From contig CAVCEE010000010.1 of assembly GCA_963601185.1 (NCBI GenBank), forward strand, positions 1 to 64,000: 64,000 bases of DNA, read 5' to 3'. Positions 57,896-64,000 of the stretch are shown one piece after another; position 1 is the first letter of the stretch, and each line of letters opens with the position of its first letter. The position numbers were made by a program, and so were the translations under genes. Source of the stretch: Limisoma sp963601185. Lineage in GTDB: Bacteria; Bacteroidota; Bacteroidia; Bacteroidales; Muribaculaceae. The notes below the pieces were generated by a model, which was given only the letters and a program-made list of their open reading frames with translations, ran no database searches and was not told the DNA's origin.

Positions 57896-59737
57896 ATGAA
57901 AAATTTGTTCACTAAACTGACTGCTTCATTGGCACTTTCACTCTTTGCTGCATCGCCAGCGGCTATGGCCGCCAACGGTGTTGAGGTCAACAATGTAAGC
58001 GTCAACAACACGCTGGTCAGAGTCACCGACTCCGGCCGATACCTCTTGCTTCCTGTCCAGGAATCATCGGACGACGCACGCATCAACATCGTTGTCGACG
58101 GCAAGATTGCCGAAACGATCTATGTGCGTCTCGCCAAGTCGAAGACGGACTACACCGTGCCGTTCGACCTCACTCCCTACAAAGGACACAACGTGGTTCT
58201 CGACGTTGTAACGCCTCAGGGTCGCGGCTCTGTCCGCGAGGCGAAGGAGGATGCCTGCTGGAAGGCTATGGAGGTGACCGACTCTTTCGATGTTTCCAAT
58301 AGGGAAAAATACCGCCCCGCTTTCCACCACACTCCGCTCTACGGCTGGATGAACGACCCTAACGGTATGTTCTACAAGGACGGCGAATGGCATCTCTACT
58401 ATCAGCACAATCCTTACGGCTCGAAGTGGCAGAACATGACTTGGGGGCACTCTTCATCTGCCGACCTCGTCCACTGGACACACCATCCAGAGGCTATCCG
58501 CCCCGACGGACTCGGCGCGGTGTTCAGCGGCAGCAGCGTGATTGACACCGACAACACTGCCGGCTTCGGCAAGGATGCCGTTGTTGCAATGTACACGTCA
58601 GCCGGCACAAGCCAGATGCAGAGCATCGCGGCAAGCACCGACAACGGCACTTCGTTTACCGCCTATCCCGGCAACCCAGTGATTTGCCTCGAAAGCGAAG
58701 CGCGCGACCCGAAAGTGTTCTGGAACAACGATACAAAGCAATGGAATCTTGTCCTTGCCCACGCACTCGACCACGAAATGCTCATCTTCACTTCGTCCGA
58801 CCTCAAGTCGTGGACACTGCAAAGCAGTTTCGGCAAGGGTCTGGGCGCACAAGGCGGTGTCTGGGAATGCCCGGATTTGTTTGAACTGCCAGTTGTCGGC
58901 ACAGGCGAGTCGAGATGGATGTTTATCTGCAACATCAACCCTGACGGTCCTTTCGGCGGCAGTGGCACGCAATACTTCATCGGCAAGTTTGACGGCAAGA
59001 CGTTTACCGTCGACACCGACAAGGACGGCAATGTACCCACAAAATGGCTCGACTACGGCAAGGACCACTATGCCACTGTTACTTGGCACAATGCGCCATC
59101 CAACCGCCGCACTGCCATCGGCTGGATGAGCAACTGGCAATATGCTGCCGACGTACCGACGAAGCAGTTCCGCAGTGCCAACACTCTTCCGCGCGAAATA
59201 TCTCTCTTCCAAGCCCCCGACGGCGAGATTTATGCAGCAAGCACACCATCGCCTGAACTGACAACCCTGCGCAGTGGCATCGCGCAACGACTCGACAAGG
59301 CGAGCATCGGCAAGAATGCCCGTTCGTTCCGCCTCCCGTCAGCCAACGACGGCGTATGCGAGATTCTTCTCACCATCGACGCGGCAAAGGCTGAAACCAC
59401 CGAAATTGTTCTTTCCAACAGCAAGGACGAAAAGGTGGTCATTGCCTACAATCCGCAAGCCCACACGCTGTCGTTCGACCGCACAAAGAGCGGCATCGTT
59501 GACTTCAGCGAGAATTTCCCGGCTGTCACCACAACGCCTACCCACGAGAACAAGGGCAAAATCGTGCTCCGTCTGTTCGTCGACCGTTCAAGCATCGAGG
59601 TGTTTGGCAACGACGGCCAATGCGTGATGACCAACCTTGTGTTCCCTACCGCTCCCTACTCTTCGCTCAGCATCTCTGCCAAGGGCGGGAAGGCAAAGGT
59701 GAGCAATCTCAAAGTCTACACCCTAAACATTAACTAA
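57896..59737 (+). CDS. GH32 exo-fructosidase (periplasmic)
   Basis: Secreted glycosidase of 613 residues releasing fructose from fructo-oligosaccharides. Signal peptide (LTASLALSLFAASPAAMA), then an N-terminal DUF4980-like beta domain (about 30-130: LLLPVQESSDDARINIVVDG). The GH32 propeller has the canonical triad: nucleophile Asp154 (WMNDPNG), Asp271 (EARDPKV) and acid/base Glu324 (VWECPD). The C-terminal sandwich contains VDRSSIEVFGNDGQCVMTN. It lacks a lipobox and a T9SS tail, so a periplasmic location is likely, in contrast to the surface GH32 at 46-48 kb. First gene of the operon with the MFS transporter (24-bp gap) and fructokinase. Confidence 0.95.
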   Translation: MKNLFTKLTASLALSLFAASPAAMAANGVEVNNVSVNNTLVRVTDSGRYLLLPVQESSDDARINIVVDGKIAETIYVRLAKSKTDYTVPFDLTPYKGHNVVLDVVTPQGRGSVREAKEDACWKAMEVTDSFDVSNREKYRPAFHHTPLYGWMNDPNGMFYKDGEWHLYYQHNPYGSKWQNMTWGHSSSADLVHWTHHPEAIRPDGLGAVFSGSSVIDTDNTAGFGKDAVVAMYTSAGTSQMQSIAASTDNGTSFTAYPGNPVICLESEARDPKVFWNNDTKQWNLVLAHALDHEMLIFTSSDLKSWTLQSSFGKGLGAQGGVWECPDLFELPVVGTGESRWMFICNINPDGPFGGSGTQYFIGKFDGKTFTVDTDKDGNVPTKWLDYGKDHYATVTWHNAPSNRRTAIGWMSNWQYAADVPTKQFRSANTLPREISLFQAPDGEIYAASTPSPELTTLRSGIAQRLDKASIGKNARSFRLPSANDGVCEILLTIDAAKAETTEIVLSNSKDEKVVIAYNPQAHTLSFDRTKSGIVDFSENFPAVTTTPTHENKGKIVLRLFVDRSSIEVFGNDGQCVMTNLVFPTAPYSSLSISAKGGKAKVSNLKVYTLNIN

Positions 59738-59761
59738 CCATACTAAACAAAACCGACAAAT

Positions 59762-60940
59762 ATGCCACAAACTCTTGTCACCAACCGCAAATCATTCTTG
59801 ATGCAGATAGTCCCGGTGATGCTCTGCTTCTTCGTAATGGGCTTTGTCGACCTCGTCGGCACGGCATCCAACTATGTGCAGAAGGACCTTGACCTCTCTG
59901 ACTCGCAGGCCAACCTTTTCCCTTCGCTCGTGTTCTTCTGGTTTCTGATTTTCTCAGTACCGACGGGCATGCTGATGAACAAAATCGGCAGAAAAAAGAC
60001 AGTACTCATCAGTTTGATAGTAACGGCCGTTTCGCTGTTTGTTCCCACTCTCGGCGACAACTATGCCATTATGCTCATATCATTCTCGCTGCTCGGCATC
60101 GGCAATGCCATTATGCAGACTTCGCTCAACCCCCTTGTCTCCAACCTTATCAGTAGCGACAAGTTGGCATCGACTCTCACATTCGGCCAGTTTGTAAAGG
60201 CCATCGCTTCGTTCCTCGCACCGATTATCGCAGCGTGGGGCGCAACAACGGTGCTGCCTACATTCGGTCTTGGCTGGAGGGCTTTGTTTGCCATCTATGC
60301 TGTGATCAGTTTCCTGTCAATCTCCCTGCTTGCTGCAACTCCTATCGACGAGGAGAAGCCTGACAAGGCTTCGAGCATCGGCGACTGCCTCAAACTGCTC
60401 GGCCGTCCGTTCGTGCAGCTCTGCTTCATCGGCATTATGTGTCATGTGGGCATCGACGTGGGCACTAACACTACCGCTCCAAAGATTATTATGGAACGCC
60501 TGTCGCTTCCGCTCGAAGAGGCTGGATTTGCCACAAGCGTATATTTCATCTTCCGCACCATCGGCTGTTTCCTCGGCGCAATCATTCTCCGATCTGTTTC
60601 GCCTAAGACGTTCTTTGCCTTGAGTGCCGTGATGATTCTTGCCGGAATGTGCATCCTCTTTGCCTGCAAATCGCTCGTGTTGCTCAACATCGGCATCGGT
60701 CTGATTGGCTTCGGCAACTCCAACGTGTTCTCAATCATCTTCTCGCAGGCTCTCGTTTCCACTCCGGAAAAGAAGAACGAGGTGTCGGGACTGATGATTA
60801 TGGGACTTTTCGGTGGCACGGTATTCCCTCTCGCAATGGGTTATGCAGCCGACGCCTGCGGCCAGATTGGCGCAGTGGCAGTGATGACTGTCGGCGTAGT
60901 CTACCTGCTCTACTACACTCTGAAAATCAAGAAAATCTAA
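59762..60940 (+). CDS. MFS sugar transporter (FucP/GlcP-like), likely fructose importer
   Basis: Inner-membrane major-facilitator protein of 392 residues with about 12 helices. Features are VPVMLCFFVMGFVDLVGTAS (helix 1), the inter-helix motif LMNKIGRKKTVLIS, and SLLGIGNAIMQTSLNPLVS, resembling the sugar:H+ symporter (FHS) family. Placed between GH32 and fructokinase, in the same position as BT1758 of the B. thetaiotaomicron levan locus, it most likely brings free fructose from periplasm to cytoplasm. No PTS genes are present, consistent with uptake of unmodified sugar followed by a kinase. Confidence 0.9.
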   Translation: MPQTLVTNRKSFLMQIVPVMLCFFVMGFVDLVGTASNYVQKDLDLSDSQANLFPSLVFFWFLIFSVPTGMLMNKIGRKKTVLISLIVTAVSLFVPTLGDNYAIMLISFSLLGIGNAIMQTSLNPLVSNLISSDKLASTLTFGQFVKAIASFLAPIIAAWGATTVLPTFGLGWRALFAIYAVISFLSISLLAATPIDEEKPDKASSIGDCLKLLGRPFVQLCFIGIMCHVGIDVGTNTTAPKIIMERLSLPLEEAGFATSVYFIFRTIGCFLGAIILRSVSPKTFFALSAVMILAGMCILFACKSLVLLNIGIGLIGFGNSNVFSIIFSQALVSTPEKKNEVSGLMIMGLFGGTVFPLAMGYAADACGQIGAVAVMTVGVVYLLYYTLKIKKI

Positions 60941-60958
60941 CATATAAAACCATCTCTT

Positions 60959-61837
60959 ATGAACGACATAGTTGTGGGAATGGGCGAAGCCCTCTGGGAC
61001 GTCCTTCCTGAAGGAAAAAAGATAGGCGGCGCTCCTGCCAATTTCGCATACCACGTTTCACAGTTGGGTCTGCCCAGTTGCGTGGTCAGTGCAGTGGGCG
61101 ACGATGCCCTCGGCAATGAAATCATCGAGAATTTCACCGACAAGGGTCTCAATCAACTCATCGAGAAAGTGCCCTACCCTACGGGTACGGTGCAGGTGGA
61201 GATCGACCAGGCGGGCGTGCCTCAATACGAAATCAAGGAGAATGTGGCTTGGGACAACATCCCTTACACTGAAAGCCTTGAGGCTCTCGCCAAGAAGACG
61301 CGCGCTGTTTGCTTCGGCTCGCTCGCACAGCGCAACGTTGTGTCGCGCACCACAATCAACAAGTTTCTCGATGCAATGCCCAAGGAGGAAGGCAACCTCG
61401 TGGTCTTCGACGTGAACCTCCGTCAGGGTTTCTACAACAAGGAAATCCTCTGCAACTCTATGGAGCGTTGCAACATCCTAAAGATCAACGATGAGGAACT
61501 CGTCACCGTGAGCCGTATGTTCGGCTATCCGGGCATCGATTTGCAGGACAAATGCTGGATTCTCCTCGGCAAGTACAACCTCAAGATGCTCATCCTCACC
61601 TGCGGCATCAACGGCAGTTATGTGTTCACTCCGGGTAACGTGTCGTTCCAGCCTACCCCCAAGGTTGATGTGGCTGACACCGTTGGCGCAGGCGACAGTT
61701 TCACCGCTGCATTCATCGTGTCGATACTGAAAGGCAAGTCTGTTGCCGAGGCTCACACTCTCGCAGTGAAGACATCGGCATTCGTATGCACCCAAAACGG
61801 CGCAATGCCGTTGCTCCCAAAAGAACTTACAGATTAA
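60959..61837 (+). CDS. fructokinase (PfkB/ribokinase family)
   Basis: Cytoplasmic kinase of 292 residues phosphorylating fructose so that it can enter glycolysis. N-terminal VVGMGEALWDVLPEGKKIGG and APANFAYHVSQLG are typical of bacterial fructokinases. LVVFDVNLRQGFY lies at 147-159. The PfkB signature DTVGAGDSFTAAF includes anion-hole GAG and catalytic Asp246. The substrate is inferred from family resemblance and from the GH32-transporter-kinase order. Last gene of the plus-strand fructan operon, ended by a strong terminator. Confidence 0.93.
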   Translation: MNDIVVGMGEALWDVLPEGKKIGGAPANFAYHVSQLGLPSCVVSAVGDDALGNEIIENFTDKGLNQLIEKVPYPTGTVQVEIDQAGVPQYEIKENVAWDNIPYTESLEALAKKTRAVCFGSLAQRNVVSRTTINKFLDAMPKEEGNLVVFDVNLRQGFYNKEILCNSMERCNILKINDEELVTVSRMFGYPGIDLQDKCWILLGKYNLKMLILTCGINGSYVFTPGNVSFQPTPKVDVADTVGAGDSFTAAFIVSILKGKSVAEAHTLAVKTSAFVCTQNGAMPLLPKELTD

Positions 61838-61856
61838 GCGCAACAATAAGATTCTC

Positions 61857-61890
61857 TGCGCCGCCTTCGTCCGAAGGCGGCGCATTTTTT
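61857..61890 (+). terminator. terminator of the fructokinase operon
   Basis: TGCGCCGCCTTCG, TC, CGAAGGCGGCGCA. Perfect 13-bp stem then TTTTTT. It separates the fructan operon from the convergent tatD gene. Confidence 0.95.
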
Positions 61891-61914
61891 ATGTCCTAGA
61901 AATCTGGAACAGCA

Positions 61915-62688
61915 TCAAAGACCGGCAAGTGAGAAAAATTTGGCGGCGTTGCTGTCGGTGACGGCGGACACTTCCTCGATGCTGACGTTGAGCGTGTCGG
62001 CGATTTTGGCGGCAATCAATGGGATGTAGGCACTTTCGTTGCGCTTGCCGCGATACGGCACTGGCGTGAGGTATGGGCAGTCGGTTTCGAGAAGGATGCG
62101 ATCAAGCCCTATCACGTCGAGCACTTCGTCGATGTGGGAGTTTTTGAACGTGACAACGCCGTTGATGCCGAAATAGAAGTCGCCATAGCGACGAATGCGC
62201 TCCACATCGGACTTAGTGCCTCCAAAACTGTGGAACACACATTCGGGAAGCGTGCGCCCGAAGCGGTCAAACACCTCGCACACTTCATCGAGTCCTTCGC
62301 GGCAATGGATAATCACGGGCAGGTCGCGGTCCACAGCCCACCGCAGTTGCTGACGGAACACTTGCATCTGCTCCGTGCGGAAGGTCTTGTCCCAATACAG
62401 GTCGATGCCTACCTCGCCTATGGCAATAAACGGATGGTCGCCGAGATGGCTCTCCGTGGCATCGAGTTGGCTTTGCCAGTCGGCTTCTACCGATGTGGGG
62501 TGCAAGCCCATCGCCATCGACGTGTAGCCTGGATATGCCTGACTGGTTGCCACCATAGCGTCGTAGGTCTGCATATCTACGTTCGGCAACACAAGATGCC
62601 GCAACCCTGCCTTTTTGGCACGGTCCACCACCTCGGCTCGGTCTGCGTCAAACTCCTCAAGATAGATATGTGAATGAGAGTCAATCAT
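61915..62688 (-). CDS. TatD-family metal-dependent hydrolase/deoxyribonuclease
   Basis: Cytoplasmic TIM-barrel metalloenzyme of 257 residues with 3'-5' nuclease activity in characterised members. Metal ligands are recognisable: DSHSHIYLEEF (HxH), AIGEVGIDLYWD (Glu), PVIIHCREG (His), CVFHSFGG (His) and LLETDCPYLTP (Asp). The length is normal. It starts 4 bp after the polyprenyl synthase stop, so the two form an operon without an obvious functional link. Confidence 0.95.
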   Translation of the reverse strand: MIDSHSHIYLEEFDADRAEVVDRAKKAGLRHLVLPNVDMQTYDAMVATSQAYPGYTSMAMGLHPTSVEADWQSQLDATESHLGDHPFIAIGEVGIDLYWDKTFRTEQMQVFRQQLRWAVDRDLPVIIHCREGLDEVCEVFDRFGRTLPECVFHSFGGTKSDVERIRRYGDFYFGINGVVTFKNSHIDEVLDVIGLDRILLETDCPYLTPVPYRGKRNESAYIPLIAAKIADTLNVSIEEVSAVTDSNAAKFFSLAGL

Positions 62689-62692
62689 CTGT

Positions 62693-63676
62693 CTATTTCT
62701 TCCTTCCCATCACCATCTTGTCGAATGCCTCGAAAAATGCTGTCGCTTCGGCACTCAGCCCTGCGGAGTGGAGTGCCTCAATGGCTTTCTTGCTGTAGGT
62801 CTCGACAGCCTGACGGCAAATGTCGCCAATGTTGAGACGGTCGTAGATGCCTGTCACGCCGGCAATCTTCTCGCCGGGATAGGCGGACTTGTTACCAAGC
62901 CAGAAGTCAAGTTCTTCCTTGTCTGCACCCTCGACTTTGTTCATTGCGTTGATGAGCAGGAACGTTTTCTTGTTGTTCATAATGTCGCCTCCGATAGCCT
63001 TGCCAAACACTTCCGGGTCGCCGTACACATCGAGCCAGTCGTCCTGGAGTTGGAAAGCGATGCCTAGATTTACGGCAAAGTCGTGGAGACCGTTGGCTTG
63101 ATGCTCTGGAGCATCGCCCATAATTGCACCGAGACGCGCCGCTCCAGCGAGTAGCACAGATGTCTTGAGGCGAATCATTTCGAGATACTCGTCGATACTT
63201 ACGTCCGTACGGCTCTCAAACTCCATATCGTATTGCTGTCCCTCATACACGCCGACGGCGGTGTCGTTAAACACCTTTAGCAAGGCAATCGCCTTGGCTG
63301 GTTCAACGCCGTCGACCACCAGTTGGGTGGCGCGCGTAAGCATCGTGTCGCCCGAAAGGATAGCGGTGTTGTCGTCCCATTTGCTGCACACCGTAGGCTT
63401 GCCGCGGCGCAAGTCGGCGCGATCCATCACATCGTCGTGGAGCAAGGTGAAGTTGTGAAACTCCTCAATGGCGGCAGCCTGTGGCAGAGCCTCAAGGCAG
63501 TTGCCTCCCACGGCATCGCATGCAGCCAGCAGGATTACCGGACGCAGACGCTTGCCGCCTTGCTGAAGTCCGTAGACAATAGGTTCGTAGAGCCCTTGCG
63601 GTTGGCGTCCCGAGGGACACGCGATAGAGTCGACAGCCTTTTGGGCCAGAGTGATGTAGTCTTCGATTGTGCGCAT
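62693..63676 (-). CDS. polyprenyl (isoprenyl) diphosphate synthase
   Basis: Trans-isoprenyl diphosphate synthase of 327 residues adding IPP units to allylic diphosphates, likely for menaquinone side chains. Both Asp-rich motifs are intact: DDVMD at 81-85 (LLHDDVMDRADLRRGKPT) and DDWLD at 212-216 (FQLQDDWLDVYGD). GGKRLRPVILLAACDAVGG provides the IPP-binding region. Chain length cannot be read securely. First gene of the operon with tatD. Confidence 0.94.
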   Translation of the reverse strand: MRTIEDYITLAQKAVDSIACPSGRQPQGLYEPIVYGLQQGGKRLRPVILLAACDAVGGNCLEALPQAAAIEEFHNFTLLHDDVMDRADLRRGKPTVCSKWDDNTAILSGDTMLTRATQLVVDGVEPAKAIALLKVFNDTAVGVYEGQQYDMEFESRTDVSIDEYLEMIRLKTSVLLAGAARLGAIMGDAPEHQANGLHDFAVNLGIAFQLQDDWLDVYGDPEVFGKAIGGDIMNNKKTFLLINAMNKVEGADKEELDFWLGNKSAYPGEKIAGVTGIYDRLNIGDICRQAVETYSKKAIEALHSAGLSAEATAFFEAFDKMVMGRKK

Positions 63677-63735
63677 ATTCTTGACAGTTTAGAGTAGCGG
63701 ACAATCACCCTCACAGATGCGATTTCCGCCTGTAG

Positions 63736-63767
63736 CAAAGATACACGTTTTTGCAAAAATGCCCAAA
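63736..63767 (-). promoter_or_regulatory. promoter of the polyprenyl synthase-tatD operon
   Basis: Minus strand TTTG (63764-63767), 20 bp, TATCTTTG (63736-63743), about 60 nt before the ATG. Confidence 0.85.
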
Positions 63768-64000
63768 CCCCACCGGCATTTCTTTTTTGCGGAAAATCCT
63801 TCTCCGAGTCCATTGTAGTGCTGCATTTGCCCATAGTTGCATTTTGGAGCAACTAGGATTGATATTTTCAAAAGATTAATGATCAATCTATTGTTCTGTT
63901 CGCTAATATGTTGTACCTTCACTTTCGAAAACAGATTCCTCGCAGCAGGAAGCCCTCTTAAGCGAACCTACCAATCATCGAACAAACAAAACAATATCAT
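63768..64000 (+). other. right-edge non-coding sequence
   Basis: No gene is visible. A plus-strand TTG-N20-TACCTTCA near 63892-63922 could be a weak promoter for a gene beyond the edge. Confidence 0.25.

Noticed and set aside
63535..63922. Small minus-strand frames upstream of the polyprenyl synthase
   Set aside because: They overlap the promoter and the 5' end of the gene. No protein-like features.

Overview
The window looks like chromosomal DNA of a gut-type Bacteroidales, probably Muribaculaceae or a close relative. The phylum call is firm and the family call is tentative. The evidence is two SusC/SusD pairs, a hybrid two-component regulator, DUF1460/DUF4292 and DEAD-box DbpA-type proteins, type IX secretion (T9SS) sorting tails, PorU and PorV, and the Bacteroidetes promoter form TTTG-N19-21-TAnnTTTG in front of many genes. 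No rRNA, tRNA, CRISPR array, transposase or prophage gene was seen.

Left part (1-13.9 kb), mostly housekeeping: an SF1 helicase, a DUF1460 cell-wall amidase-like protein, a small heat-shock protein, a HipA remnant and rpsO. A same-strand run follows (dut, TPR protein, DUF4292 lipoprotein, EnvC-like activator, FemAB/GNAT-like protein, polysaccharide flippase), and then a secreted 5'-nucleotidase-type phosphatase.

13.9-23.7 kb, minus strand: two paralogous T9SS-sorted surface proteins of unknown function and an orphan SusC/SusD pair. 23.7-27.7 kb: a non-coding stretch with palindromes and three tandem 78-bp units, each holding a complete promoter and a hairpin, leads into a DEAD-box RNA helicase, a DUF3256-like protein and a GH25 lysozyme-like protein.

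27.7-37.6 kb, the T9SS block: a PorU-like C25 protein, rex, a FAH-fold protein that seems to have lost its metal ligands, a second PorU-like protein, porV and ispF. Having two PorU-like proteins is unusual. 37.6-46 kb: an unknown lipoprotein/beta-barrel pair, a LytS/LytTR two-component system, a PerR-like regulator with a perfect 7-1-7 operator and its rubrerythrin, a MetY-type sulfhydrylase, and an AAA/DUF4143 ATPase whose upstream region carries three identical 11-mers at exactly 33-bp spacing.

46.1-61.9 kb: a complete fructan utilisation locus. SusC, SusD, a DUF4960-type surface glycan-binding lipoprotein and a T9SS-sorted LamG-GH32 enzyme run on the minus strand. A hybrid sensor with a periplasmic sugar-binding domain lies beside them on the same strand. 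A canonical GH32 fructosidase, an MFS sugar transporter and a fructokinase run divergently. The susC and GH32 promoters share one layout: two 14-bp repeats 21 bp apart, ending exactly 21 bp before the TAnnTTTG box, which I infer to be the hybrid regulator's operator. The surface GH32 has Glu in place of the usual nucleophile Asp. The right end (61.9-64 kb) holds TatD and a polyprenyl diphosphate synthase.

The likely flow is as follows. The T9SS machinery encoded mid-window exports surface enzymes, including the fructanase. SusC/D and the binding lipoprotein import oligofructans. The periplasmic GH32 frees fructose, which is both the probable signal for the hybrid sensor and the substrate of the transporter and kinase.
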